Shown: piece after piece, positions 1-8,870 of the stretch
How positions within the stretch are numbered: position 1 is the stretch's first letter
Layout: each line of letters opens with the position of its first letter
Assembly: GCF_002953195.1 (NCBI RefSeq)
Contig: NZ_CP026377.1
Span: 2,604,001 to 2,668,000 of the forward strand
Source: Mixta gaviniae
GTDB lineage: Bacteria; Pseudomonadota; Gammaproteobacteria; Enterobacterales; Enterobacteriaceae
Length of the DNA stretch: 64,000 nt
Direction: 5' to 3'
Notes under the pieces: generated by a model
Database searches by the model: none
What the model was told of the DNA's origin: nothing
Seen by the model: the letters and a program-made list of their open reading frames with translations, nothing else
Position numbers and translations under genes: made by a program

Positions 1-1359
1 GCCGCCGGGGCTAACGTAGTGCGACTTAACTTCTCGCACGGCACGCCCGAGGATCATCAGCTGCGTGCGGATAAAGTGCGCGACATCGCCGCCCGCCTGG
101 GCCGCCACGTCGCCATTCTTGGCGATCTGCAGGGGCCGAAAATCCGCGTGTCGACCTTTAAGGAAGGCAAGATATTCCTCAGCGTCGGCGATCGTTTTCT
201 GCTTGACGCCGATCTGGGCAAGGGCGAAGGCGATAAAGAGAAAGTCGGCATCGACTATAAAGGCCTGCCGGAAGATGTGGTGCCGGGCGACGTGCTGCTG
301 CTTGACGATGGCCGCGTACAGTTGAAAGTGCTGGAAGTACGCGACAGCAAAGTGTTTACCGAAGTGACGGTCGGCGGCCCGCTCTCCAACAATAAAGGGA
401 TTAACAAGCTGGGCGGCGGCCTCTCCGCCGAGGCGCTGACGGAAAAAGACAAAGCGGACATTACTACCGCAGCGAAAATCGGCGTCGACTATCTGGCGGT
501 CTCCTTCCCGCGCTGCGGCGAAGATCTGAATTACGCGCGCCGCCTGGCACAGGAAGCGGGCAGCGACGCGAAAATCGTGGCGAAGGTGGAGCGCGCCGAG
601 GCGGTCTCTACCCAGGCGGCGATGGACGACATTATCCTGGCGTCGGATGTGGTGATGGTGGCGCGCGGCGATCTGGGCGTGGAAATCGGCGACCCGGAGC
701 TGGTGGGCATTCAGAAAGCGCTGATCCGCCGCGCCCGTCAACTGAACCGCGCAGTAATTACCGCCACGCAGATGATGGAATCGATGATCACCAACCCGAT
801 GCCGACGCGCGCCGAAGTGATGGACGTAGCGAACGCCGTGCTGGACGGCACCGATGCGGTGATGCTGTCAGCGGAAACCGCCGCCGGTCAGTATCCGGCG
901 GAAACCGTCAGCGCAATGGCGAAAGTCTGCCTCGGCGCGGAAAAAGTGCCGAGTATCAATGTGTCGAAGCACCGTCTGGAAGTGCAGTTCGATAACGTCG
1001 AAGAGGCGATTGCGATGTCGGCCATGTATGCCGCCAACCACCTGCAGGGCGTCACGGCGATCATTACCATGACAGAATCGGGCCGCACCGCGCTGATGAC
1101 CTCGCGCATCACCTCTGGGCTGCCCATCTTCGCCATGTCGCGTCATGAGCGCACGCTGAACCTGACAGCGCTCTACCGCGGCGTCACGCCGGTCTATTTC
1201 GACAGCAATAATGACGGCGTGGCGGCAGCGCACGATGCGATTAACCTGCTGCGCGACAAGGGCTTCCTGGTTTCCGGCGATCTGGTTATCGTGACGCAGG
1301 GCGATGTTATGGGCACTACCGGCACCACCAATACCAGCCGCGTGCTGCTGGTTGATTAA
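1..1359 (+). CDS. pykA: Pyruvate kinase II (5' end outside window)
   Basis: Converts phosphoenolpyruvate and ADP to pyruvate and ATP in the last step of glycolysis. The frame is open from base 1 and reads [14 protein letters not shown], which matches E. coli PykA from about residue 29, so roughly 28 N-terminal residues lie left of the window. Seen are the catalytic core ([11 protein letters not shown], the lysine segment [23 protein letters not shown] and ATQMMESM) and the C-terminal allosteric domain ending in [10 protein letters not shown]. Similarity to the AMP-activated type II enzyme runs along the whole length. A strong terminator follows the stop, so transcription probably ends here. 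Nothing looks damaged. Confidence 0.97.
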   Translation, partial: AAGANVVRLNFSHGTPEDHQLRADKVRDIAARLGRHVAILGDLQGPKIRVSTFKEGKIFLSVGDRFLLDADLGKGEGDKEKVGIDYKGLPEDVVPGDVLLLDDGRVQLKVLEVRDSKVFTEVTVGGPLSNNKGINKLGGGLSAEALTEKDKADITTAAKIGVDYLAVSFPRCGEDLNYARRLAQEAGSDAKIVAKVERAEAVSTQAAMDDIILASDVVMVARGDLGVEIGDPELVGIQKALIRRARQLNRAVITATQMMESMITNPMPTRAEVMDVANAVLDGTDAVMLSAETAAGQYPAETVSAMAKVCLGAEKVPSINVSKHRLEVQFDNVEEAIAMSAMYAANHLQGVTAIITMTESGRTALMTSRITSGLPIFAMSRHERTLNLTALYRGVTPVYFDSNNDGVAAAHDAINLLRDKGFLVSGDLVIVTQGDVMGTTGTTNTSRVLLVD

Positions 1360-1365
1360 CGCCTG

Positions 1366-1391
1366 ACGCCGCGGCTGGCCTGCGGCGTTTT
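1366..1391 (+). terminator. Intrinsic terminator of pykA
   Basis: The stem ACGCCGC pairs with GCGGCGT across a nine-base loop, followed by a T-run, seven bases after the pykA stop codon. Confidence 0.8.
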
Positions 1392-1439
1392 CACAGGTGC
1401 ATTAACGCTGCGCGCGGCCGCTCCGCGCGCTGTTTGTTG

Positions 1440-1735
1440 CCAGGCTTTCCTTTTCCTGCTGCCTGCCTTGTTCTCTGCCAGTTGTCTCCTGCGCCTGTTA
1501 TCAGCTGCTTGTCGCCTGCTATCTGACATTTGCCGCCTGCGCCTGCCTCCTGTTCTCTGTCCCCCGTTCTCTACCTTCTGCCCTCTGCACTCTGCACTCT
1601 GCACTCTGTCATCTGCCCCTGCTCACTGCCCCTGCTCACTGCCCTTTATCCTCTGCCCTCTGTATCCCGTCCGCTGCCCTCAGCATTCTGCAGCCTGCCC
1701 TCTGTCACTCACTTGCTGGCGACAATTCAGCCGAT
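1440..1735. repeat. Pyrimidine-rich low-complexity tract with short tandem repeats
   Basis: About 300 bases strongly enriched in C and T on the + strand and built of degenerate CTG/CTCTG words. Perfect tandem units are visible: CTCTGCA three times at 1583-1603, followed by a variant, and the 13-mer CTGCCCCTGCTCA twice at 1613-1638. Frames are open on both strands, but they translate into low-complexity Cys/Leu/Pro/Ser or Arg/Gln text and are not genes. The tract fills the space between pykA and the siderophore promoter region. Confidence 0.7.
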
Positions 1736-1851
1736 CCGGCTCGCTTTTTCCCTGTTATTTGTATCACTACTACTGAGAAAAATGTGATCTTAATCACACT
1801 TTAAATATTAATGATACTTATAACTCATTTGTCACAAAAATCCTATTGAAT

Positions 1852-1870
1852 GATAATGATTGCTATTTAT
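1852..1870 (+). promoter_or_regulatory. Fur-box-like site upstream of the siderophore operon
   Basis: GATAATGATTGCTATTTAT matches about 12 of 19 positions of the Fur consensus, with the left nine bases perfect. It lies in an AT-rich region about 240 bases before dfoJ, the only A/T-rich stretch between pykA and the operon. This fits iron repression of a hydroxamate siderophore cluster. A short open frame with a start at 1932 (18 codons) follows; whether it is a leader peptide is unknown. Confidence 0.6.
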
Positions 1871-2110
1871 AATCGCATTCACATTATCAGTTGCAGCATT
1901 TGCGCAACATAAACAGTGATATCCGTAGGAAATGGGAGGTCTGCCGCTGAAAAAGGTTATCCCCATCGCTTCGCTTTCTTGCCGGTGAGTCTCGCCTCTT
2001 CGGCAATGCATTAAATAACTTTAACTGATGCCGTGGCGCATCAGACGTACAGGGTCGTCATACACGTTATGTCGTCACGGGGTTCTTACGTCCAAAATAA
2101 GGTCAAGGAA

Positions 2111-3667
2111 ATGGGATTGGTTTCCGCAACAACGCAAAACAGCGCTTCAGCAGCCCGCAACGCTACCTCCGCCGACAGCGCGGCTTTTTTCTTTAATGAA
2201 GCGCAGCTGGAGCAGTACGCGCAGCAGACCCTGAGCGCGCTGGCGCTGATCCGTCAGCAGCTGCAGCAAACGGAAAAGCCATTCAGCGGCATTTTGCCGC
2301 ACGAGCTGGCGCCGGCGCTGCGCGCTATCGATCTCGACACGCCGCTGGGCGATGAGCAGGCGGCGCTGGCCGAGTTGTCTGACGTCTATCTGCGCGACGC
2401 CGTCTGGTTCCACCATCCAAAATATGTGGCGCATCTCAACTGTCCCATCGTGCTGCCTTCACTGCTGGCGGAGCAGATCATGAGCGCAGTGAACAGTTCG
2501 GTGGATACCTGGGATCAGAGCGCCGGCGGCACGCTGATCGAGCAGAAGGTGATCGACTGGACGCTGCAGCGCATCGGGCTGCCCGCCGGATCCGATGGGA
2601 TTTTCACCAGCGGCGGCACCCAGTCTAACCTGATGGCGATGCTGCTGGCGCGCGACAGCTGGTGCGCGCGTCAACATCCCGGCCACCTGATCAAACAGCG
2701 CGGCCTGCCGCCGGAAGCGGGCAAATGGCGAATTTTTACCTCGAAAATGAGCCATTTCAGCATTCAGAAATCGACCGCCATTCTTGGTCTTGGCTATGAT
2801 GCGGTGATCGCCGTCGATCATGACGACCATTACCGCATGGATGCCGCCAAACTTGAGCAGGCGATCCAGCAGTGCCGCCAGGAAGGACTGATCCCGATTG
2901 CGGTGGTGGCCACGGCGGGCACCACCGACTTTGGCAGCATCGATCCATTGCAGGCGGTAAGCGATATCTGCCGCCACTATCAGCTCTGGATGCATGTCGA
3001 CGCCGCCTACGGCTGCGGCCTGCTGGTGTCGCCGCAGCATCGCCAGCGCCTGCAGGGCATTGAGCATGCCGACTCGGTGACCGTCGATTACCACAAATCC
3101 TTTTTCCAGACCGTCAGCTGCGGCGCCTTCTTTGTGCGTGAGAGCCACCATCTCAGCCACGTCACGGTGCATGCCGACTATCTCAACCCGCTCAGCGCGC
3201 AGCAGGAAGGCACGCCTAACCTGGTCAACAAAAGCATCCAGACCACGCGCCGCTTCGACGCGCTGAAGATGTGGATGACGCTGCGCATTATGGGCGCACA
3301 GCAGCTGGGCGCAGCCTTTGACAGCGTGCTGGCGCTGGCGCAGCAAACCCATCGCCTGCTGCAGGCGCATCCGGCAATTGAAGTGCTGCACGCGCCGGAG
3401 CTGACCACCCAGGTGTTTCGCTTTATTCCACGTCCGGGTCTTAGCGACGAGATCACCGATGAGGTCAACGCGCAGATCCGCAAGGCACTGTTCCGCTCCG
3501 GCAATGCGGTGGTAGCAGGTACTAAAGTGAACGGCCGTCAGTATCTGAAGTTCACCCTGCTTAATCCAGCCACCAGCGTCGCCGATATGGAAGATGTGAT
3601 AGCGCTGATCACCCATTACGGGCGCGAGCTGTCACGCAGCCTGTCATTAAACGCAGCGAATCAGTAA
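2111..3667 (+). CDS. dfoJ: PLP-dependent lysine decarboxylase for desferrioxamine synthesis (DfoJ/DesA family)
   Basis: Expected to decarboxylate L-lysine to cadaverine, the diamine backbone of desferrioxamines. The protein belongs to the group II PLP decarboxylase family (glutamate/DOPA/siderophore type). Seen are the aldehyde-binding segment VDAAYGCG, the PLP lysine in DYHKSFF (about residue 329) and the stretch FTSGGTQSNLMAML. The frame is open upstream to a GTG at 2033, but the extra residues look unlike the family. ATG 2111 gives about 518 residues, close to Erwinia DfoJ, although its AAGGAA element sits very near the start. The stop is followed seven bases later by the start of dfoA. 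Iron control through the upstream Fur-like box is inferred. Confidence 0.85.
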   Translation: MGLVSATTQNSASAARNATSADSAAFFFNEAQLEQYAQQTLSALALIRQQLQQTEKPFSGILPHELAPALRAIDLDTPLGDEQAALAELSDVYLRDAVWFHHPKYVAHLNCPIVLPSLLAEQIMSAVNSSVDTWDQSAGGTLIEQKVIDWTLQRIGLPAGSDGIFTSGGTQSNLMAMLLARDSWCARQHPGHLIKQRGLPPEAGKWRIFTSKMSHFSIQKSTAILGLGYDAVIAVDHDDHYRMDAAKLEQAIQQCRQEGLIPIAVVATAGTTDFGSIDPLQAVSDICRHYQLWMHVDAAYGCGLLVSPQHRQRLQGIEHADSVTVDYHKSFFQTVSCGAFFVRESHHLSHVTVHADYLNPLSAQQEGTPNLVNKSIQTTRRFDALKMWMTLRIMGAQQLGAAFDSVLALAQQTHRLLQAHPAIEVLHAPELTTQVFRFIPRPGLSDEITDEVNAQIRKALFRSGNAVVAGTKVNGRQYLKFTLLNPATSVADMEDVIALITHYGRELSRSLSLNAANQ

Positions 3668-3674
3668 GGGCATA

Positions 3675-4970
3675 ATGATGAACGACACCATTTATGACTT
3701 TATCGGCATCGGCATCGGTCCGTTTAACCTCGGTCTCGCCTGCCTTACCGCGCCGCTGGAAGAGGTCAACGGCCTGTTTCTCGATCAGAATCCCGGCTTT
3801 GACTGGCACACCGGCATGATGCTGGAAAGCGCCCATCTGCAGACGCCGTTTATGGCCGACCTGGTGACGCTGGCCGACCCCACCAGCCGCTTCAGCCTGT
3901 TGAATTATATGAAGCAGAAAGGAAAGCTTTACAGCTTTTATATCCGTGAAAGCTTTTTTCTGATGCGCAAAGAGTACAACCAGTATTGCCAGTGGGCCTG
4001 CTCGCAGCTGGATAACCTGCGCTGGAACACGCGCGTGGAGTACGCCAGCTACGATGAAGCCCGTGAGTGCTATCAGCTGCACACCGTCGATACCCGCAGC
4101 GGCGAGCGCCGCAGCTGGCTGACGCGCAAGCTGGTGCTGGGCACCGGGCCGGTCTCCTGGCTGCCGGAGTGCAGCCGCCCGCTGCGCGATCGGGTGGTGC
4201 ATTCCAGCGACTACCTGGTGAATAAAGCGAAGCTGCAGGCGCAGCGCTCGATCACCGTGCTGGGCAGCGGCCAGAGCGCGGCGGAGATTTTCTACGATCT
4301 GCTGAGCGATATCGACCAGCACGACTACCAGCTGAACTGGATCACGCGCGCGCCGCGCTTCTATCCGCTGGAATACACCAAGCTGACGCTGGAGATGACC
4401 TCGCCGGAGTGGATCGACTACTTCCACGCCCTTCCCCCCGGCAAGCGCGACCAGCTGAACGCCGGTCATAAAAACCTGTTTAAAGGTATCAACAGCAGCC
4501 TGATTAACGACATCTACGATCTGATGTATATCAAGCAGCTGGATGGCGATTTGAAGGTGCGGCTGTTTACCAACTCGGCGCTGACCGGGCTGCGTCGCCT
4601 GCCGAATGATGAGCTGGAGCTGTCGCTGCACCAGCGCGAGCAGGATCAGCACTATACCCGTCGCACCGAAGGGCTGGTCATGGCGACCGGCTATCACTAT
4701 CAGCCGCCGCAGTTTATCGAAGGCATCGCCAGCCGCCTGCGCTGGGATGAGCAGGGGCGCTACGACGTGCAGCGTAACTACAGTATCGATCGCCATAACG
4801 CGGTGTTCGTCCAGAACGCCGAGCTGCACACGCACGGCTTTGTGACGCCCGATCTCGGTATGGCCTGCTACCGCAACTCGGTGCTGATCCGCGAGATCGC
4901 CGGGCGCGAAATCTACCCGGTTGAGCAGCGCATCGCCTTCCAGACCTTCCCGGCAGAGACGGAGCAGTAA
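3675..4970 (+). CDS. dfoA: Cadaverine/lysine N-monooxygenase (DfoA, IucD/PvdA family)
   Basis: FAD- and NADPH-dependent N-hydroxylase of the lysine/ornithine monooxygenase family. In this cluster it should turn cadaverine into N-hydroxycadaverine. Seen are the N-terminal FAD motif GIGIGPFNLGLACL, the NADPH motif VLGSGQSAAEIF near residue 200, and the conserved C-terminal MATGYHY. The length of 431 residues is usual for the family. Two ATG codons stand in tandem at 3675 and 3678, with a TAAGGG Shine-Dalgarno overlapping the dfoJ stop. The stop is one base from the dfoC start, so dfoJ-dfoA-dfoC is a tight operon. The substrate is inferred from the neighbours. Confidence 0.9.
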   Translation: MMNDTIYDFIGIGIGPFNLGLACLTAPLEEVNGLFLDQNPGFDWHTGMMLESAHLQTPFMADLVTLADPTSRFSLLNYMKQKGKLYSFYIRESFFLMRKEYNQYCQWACSQLDNLRWNTRVEYASYDEARECYQLHTVDTRSGERRSWLTRKLVLGTGPVSWLPECSRPLRDRVVHSSDYLVNKAKLQAQRSITVLGSGQSAAEIFYDLLSDIDQHDYQLNWITRAPRFYPLEYTKLTLEMTSPEWIDYFHALPPGKRDQLNAGHKNLFKGINSSLINDIYDLMYIKQLDGDLKVRLFTNSALTGLRRLPNDELELSLHQREQDQHYTRRTEGLVMATGYHYQPPQFIEGIASRLRWDEQGRYDVQRNYSIDRHNAVFVQNAELHTHGFVTPDLGMACYRNSVLIREIAGREIYPVEQRIAFQTFPAETEQ

Positions 4971-4971
4971 T

Positions 4972-7326
4972 ATGACCACGCTATATCAGTGCCAACGCGC
5001 GGCCGGGGCGTTTACCCTGCGGCCGATGACCGCCGCAGACGCCCCGCTGATCCACCGCTGGGTGACGCAGGAGTACGCCCGTTTCTGGGGAATGCAGAAC
5101 GATACGCTGGAGCAGGTCGCCGCCTTTTACCGCCAGCTGACCGCTGATAATCCGCAGGCGGCGGTCATCGGTCTCTGCAACGGCGAGCCGGTTTTTCTGA
5201 TGGAGTTTTATCAGGCGCAGCAGGATGAGGTGGGCAAGCACTACCCGGCGCGCCCTGACGATTACGGGATGCATATTCTGATCGCCCCGGCTGAAAAGCC
5301 GGTTGCGCAGTTCAGCTGGCAGGTGTTCAGCACGGTGATGGATTATCTGTTCAGCCTGCCGCAGGTACGCCGCGTGGTGGTGGAGCCGGACGTGCGCAAT
5401 GAGAAAATTCATCGCCTGAACAAACGCGCCGGCTTCCGTTACCAGCACACCATCGATATGGGACATAAAACCGCGTGGCTCGCTTTCTGCCAGCGCGAAG
5501 ATTATCAGCAGGCTCAACAGCAGGAACACTCACCGATGACAATCTCCACTTCTCTCGCTCACGGCCATCATCTTACCGGCGACAACTGGGCGCTGGCCAA
5601 CCGGCTGCTGGTGCGCAAGGCGATCTCCGAATTCGCCCATGAAAAACTGATCGCCCCGCAACCCGACGGTGACGGCTGGCAGCTGGCGGTGCCGGGCGGC
5701 GAGGCGGTCTACCGCTTCCGCGCCCGCCGGCTGGCGCTCGATCACTGGCAGATCGACGCGCACACGCTGGAAAAAAGCGAAAACGGCGCGCCGCGCCCGC
5801 TGGACGCGCTGCAGTTTATCATCGAGTTTAATCAGCAGATCGGCATTCCCGCCGCCATGCTGGCAACCTATATGGAAGAGATCACCAGCACCCTGTGCAG
5901 CAGCGTCTATAAGCTGCAGAAAGGCAACCCGGACAGCGCGGCGCTGACGCAGGCGGATTTCCAGACGGTGGAAGCCTCGATGACCGAAGGCCACCCCTGC
6001 TTTGTCGCCAACAACGGCCGCATCGGCTTCGATGCGCGCGACTATCTCGCCTACGCGCCGGAAGCGGCCGCGCCGATCCGTTTGATCTGGGTGGCGGTGC
6101 ATACGCGTAACGCGCATTTCTCCAGCCTCGATGCGCTGAGCTACCGGCAGCTGATAGAGGAGGAGCTGGGCGAAACCACCCTCGCGGCCTTTACCGATCG
6201 CCTGCGCGCACTGGCGCGGGATCCGCAGGATTACCTGTTTATGCCGGTACATCCCTGGCAGTGGCAGAACAAGCTGCTGACGGTATTCGCCCCCGATATC
6301 GCCGCGCACGACATTATCTGGCTGGGCGAAGGCGAAGAGGAATATCAGGCGCAGCAGTCGATCCGCACCTTCTTTAACCGCAGCCAGCCGACGAAGCGCT
6401 ATGTGAAAACCGCACTGTCGGTATTGAATATGGGCTTTATGCGCGGGCTGTCGCCCTACTACATGGCCACGACGCCGGCAGTCAATCAGTGGCTGGAAGG
6501 GGTGGTCAATCAGGATCCGTGGCTGCAGCGCTGTGATTTCCGCATCCTGCGCGAAGTGGCGGCCATCGGCTACCACAACCGCTACTACGAGCGTGCCATT
6601 CAGGGCGACTCCGCCTACAAAAAGATGTTCGCCGCGCTATGGCGCGATAACCCGGTCGCGCAGCTCAAGCCGGGCCAGCGCCTGATGACCATGGCGTCGC
6701 TGCTGCATATCGATCAGCATCAGCAGGCGTTGCTGCCGGCGCTGATCGCCGATTCCGGTCTGGCGGCGGAGGCGTGGATCGATCGCTACCTCACCTGCTA
6801 TCTCAGCCCGCTGCTGCACTGTTTCTATCAGCACGATATCGTGTTTATGCCGCACGGCGAAAACCTGATCCTGCTGCTGGAGAATAATGTGCCGGTCAGC
6901 GCCTATATGAAGGATATCGGCGAGGAGATCGCGGTGCTGGATCCGGAAGCGACGCTGCCGGAGAAGGCGCAGCGGCTGGCGGTGGATGTCCCCGATAACC
7001 TGAAGCTGCTCTCTATCTTCACCGACGTCTTCGACTGCATCTTCCGCTTCGTGTCGGCGATTCTGGACGACAGCGGCACGCTGCCGCAGGACCGCTTCTG
7101 GCAGCGCGTGGCGCAGTGCGTGCATGATTATCAGCAGGCGCATCCGCAGCTGGCGAGTAAATTCGCCCGCTACGATATGTTTGCCCCGACTTTCGCCCTC
7201 TCCTGCCTGAACCGGCTGCAGCTGGCGAACAATCAGCAGATGATCAATCTGTCCGATCCGGCGGAAAATCTGAAGTTCGCCGGCGAGCTGACTAACCCGA
7301 TTGCCGTTTATGCGCATCAGGAATAA
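4972..7326 (+). CDS. dfoC: Fused N-acyltransferase / NIS synthetase (DfoC)
   Basis: Two-domain desferrioxamine synthetase of about 784 residues. Residues 1-190 form an IucB/DesC-like GNAT acyltransferase (MHILIAP, VVEPDVRNEKIHRLNKRAGF) expected to acylate N-hydroxycadaverine with succinyl-CoA. Residues about 195-784 form an IucA/IucC-type NIS synthetase (FMPVHPWQWQNK, KTALSVLNMGFMRGLSPYYM, DIVFMPHGENLILLLE) that condenses and cyclises the units with ATP. In Streptomyces the two activities are separate proteins (DesC and DesD); the fusion is the Erwinia-type arrangement. The start at 4972 is chosen because it is one base after the dfoA stop and begins MTTLYQCQRAAG, as acyltransferases do. No siderophore receptor gene is next to it. 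Confidence 0.9.
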   Translation: MTTLYQCQRAAGAFTLRPMTAADAPLIHRWVTQEYARFWGMQNDTLEQVAAFYRQLTADNPQAAVIGLCNGEPVFLMEFYQAQQDEVGKHYPARPDDYGMHILIAPAEKPVAQFSWQVFSTVMDYLFSLPQVRRVVVEPDVRNEKIHRLNKRAGFRYQHTIDMGHKTAWLAFCQREDYQQAQQQEHSPMTISTSLAHGHHLTGDNWALANRLLVRKAISEFAHEKLIAPQPDGDGWQLAVPGGEAVYRFRARRLALDHWQIDAHTLEKSENGAPRPLDALQFIIEFNQQIGIPAAMLATYMEEITSTLCSSVYKLQKGNPDSAALTQADFQTVEASMTEGHPCFVANNGRIGFDARDYLAYAPEAAAPIRLIWVAVHTRNAHFSSLDALSYRQLIEEELGETTLAAFTDRLRALARDPQDYLFMPVHPWQWQNKLLTVFAPDIAAHDIIWLGEGEEEYQAQQSIRTFFNRSQPTKRYVKTALSVLNMGFMRGLSPYYMATTPAVNQWLEGVVNQDPWLQRCDFRILREVAAIGYHNRYYERAIQGDSAYKKMFAALWRDNPVAQLKPGQRLMTMASLLHIDQHQQALLPALIADSGLAAEAWIDRYLTCYLSPLLHCFYQHDIVFMPHGENLILLLENNVPVSAYMKDIGEEIAVLDPEATLPEKAQRLAVDVPDNLKLLSIFTDVFDCIFRFVSAILDDSGTLPQDRFWQRVAQCVHDYQQAHPQLASKFARYDMFAPTFALSCLNRLQLANNQQMINLSDPAENLKFAGELTNPIAVYAHQE

Positions 7327-7545
7327 TTGATCTGTAGTATTATTTTGACCGCTATACTGACGCGGGCGCGTCAGCATGCTGACCAACTCAAAAAGTGAGC
7401 GACAGCCCCCCGTAAGCAAAACGTCCCGCCACGCGGGCCGGGCCGGCAGGAAAACCCTGCTTTGCCGCTTTGCAGGCGCGGTATGTCGCTTACGATACGC
7501 CCTGAGCCATCATCTGACGCGACCGCCTTTTCGGTCGCGTTTTTT
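7327..7545 (+). promoter_or_regulatory. Structured leader with intrinsic terminator before mdfA
   Basis: A TATACT -10-like box lies at 7353-7358. It is followed by overlapping palindromes (TGACGC/GCGTCA at 7357-7373 and GTCAGCATGCTGAC at about 7369-7382), a GC-rich hairpin-forming segment and a very strong terminator at 7517-7545. In that terminator ACGCGACCG pairs with CGGTCGCGT and runs into six Ts. It stands only about 20 bases before the mdfA start and well past dfoC. It may simply end dfoC transcription, but its position fits an attenuated leader of mdfA. No known riboswitch class was recognised. Confidence 0.5.
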
Positions 7546-7566
7546 ACATTTCTGGAGCATACCCGC

Positions 7567-8799
7567 ATGGCCGCATATACCCCGGTTTCCCGCCTGAGCT
7601 TCAGGCATCTATTATTTCCGCTCTCGCTGGTGCTGTTCGAGTTCGCCACCTATATCGCCCACGATATGATCCAGCCCGGCATGCTGCTGGTCACCAGCGA
7701 ATTCCATGTCGGCGCCGAGTGGGTGTCGACCTCACTGACCGCCTATCTGATCGGCGGCATTTTGTTGCAGTGGCTGCTTGGGCCACTGTCCGATAAATAT
7801 GGCCGGCGCCCGGTGATGCTGGCCGGCGTGCTGTTTTTTATCGTCTGCTGCGCGATGACGCACTGGGTCGCCTCGATCGAGCAGTTTGTCGCCCTGCGCT
7901 TTTTCCAGGGCGCCAGCCTCTGCTTTATCGGCGCGGTTGGCTATGCCGCCATTCAGGAAGCCTTTGACGAAGCGCGCAGCGTGCGCATTATGGCGCTGAT
8001 GGCCAACGTTGCCCTGCTGGCGCCGCTGGCCGGGCCGCTGGCGGGCGCCGCTTTTCTCACCGTCAGCGACTGGCGCACCATGTTCTGGCTGTTCGCCCTC
8101 CTCGCCGCCGTGGCGCTGGTCGGCCTGTGGCGCGCGATGCCGGAAACCGCCGGCGACCGCAGCGTCTCCATCAGCCTGAAAAGCCTGGGGCGCGTTTATC
8201 TTGGGCTGGCGCGCGACCGTCAGGTGATGAGCGGCTCACTGGCTATCGGCCTGGTGTTTATCCCGATCCTCGCCTGGGTGGCGCTGTCGCCGGTTATTTT
8301 GATACATGATGAAGGGCTGACGCGTATGGACTACGCGCTGCTGCAGCTGCCGGTATTCCTGGCGATGATCGCCGGCAACCTGACGCTGGGCCGGCTGGCG
8401 AGCCGTCTGCCGATTGAAGGGCCGCTGCGCTTCGGCGCCTGGCCGATTCTCGCCGGTCTGGCGCTGGCGACGCTCACCTCGATTATCGATCGCCACAGCT
8501 ACCTGTGGCTGACTGCCGGTCTGAGCATCTACGCTTACGGCGCGGGAATGGTCAATGCCGGGCTTTATCGCCTGACGCTGTTTTCCAGCAGTGCGGGCAA
8601 AGGCAGCGTTGCCGCGATGTTAGGGATGGTGAGCATTCTGGCCTTCGCGGTGGGGATTGAGCTGTCGAAGTATGGGTATTTCCACGGTGGTACCGCCTGG
8701 TTCAGCCTGATCAATCTGGCAAGCGGCCTGCTGTGGCTGCTGCTGGTGACCGCGTTTCTGCGCGAGCGCAAGCGCCGCAGCAAACTCGACCCGGCCTGA
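7567..8799 (+). CDS. mdfA: Multidrug efflux MFS transporter, MdfA-like
   Basis: Proton-driven inner-membrane exporter of the 12-helix MFS DHA1 family. With the ATG at 7567, preceded by TGGAG, it has 410 residues, the length of E. coli MdfA. Alignment by eye is continuous: EFATYIAHDMIQPGM keeps the membrane-embedded Glu25 and Asp33 (E26 and D34 in MdfA). GPLSDKYGRRPVML is the MFS loop motif, and SLCFIGAVGYAAIQE and MANVALLAPL follow. It sits directly after the siderophore genes, so siderophore export is possible, but the sequence itself points to MdfA and drug or alkali-tolerance transport. The terminator in its leader may limit expression. Confidence 0.9.
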   Translation: MAAYTPVSRLSFRHLLFPLSLVLFEFATYIAHDMIQPGMLLVTSEFHVGAEWVSTSLTAYLIGGILLQWLLGPLSDKYGRRPVMLAGVLFFIVCCAMTHWVASIEQFVALRFFQGASLCFIGAVGYAAIQEAFDEARSVRIMALMANVALLAPLAGPLAGAAFLTVSDWRTMFWLFALLAAVALVGLWRAMPETAGDRSVSISLKSLGRVYLGLARDRQVMSGSLAIGLVFIPILAWVALSPVILIHDEGLTRMDYALLQLPVFLAMIAGNLTLGRLASRLPIEGPLRFGAWPILAGLALATLTSIIDRHSYLWLTAGLSIYAYGAGMVNAGLYRLTLFSSSAGKGSVAAMLGMVSILAFAVGIELSKYGYFHGGTAWFSLINLASGLLWLLLVTAFLRERKRRSKLDPA

Positions 8800-8842
8800 C
8801 CGGCGGGCGCGACGCTGGCGCCCGCCCCCGCTGCAGAGAACA

Positions 8843-8870
8843 TGCCCGCCGTCGCGCGGGCTATTTTTTA
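8843..8870 (+). terminator. Terminator of mdfA overlapping the lpxM 3' end
   Basis: GCCCGC pairs with GCGGGC, followed by TATTTTTTA. The T-run is the complement of the last lysine codons and stop of the convergent lpxM gene, so the terminator is partly inside that coding sequence. Confidence 0.7.

Noticed and set aside
1468..1776. Cys/Leu/Pro-rich + strand frame and its antisense partner
   Set aside because: Products of the low-complexity pyrimidine tract, with no start signal or protein-like composition.
3609..4979. 456-codon minus-strand frame opposite dfoA
   Set aside because: Its text is Gln/Arg/Val-rich shadow translation of a GC-rich gene; the + strand has a full monooxygenase with all motifs.
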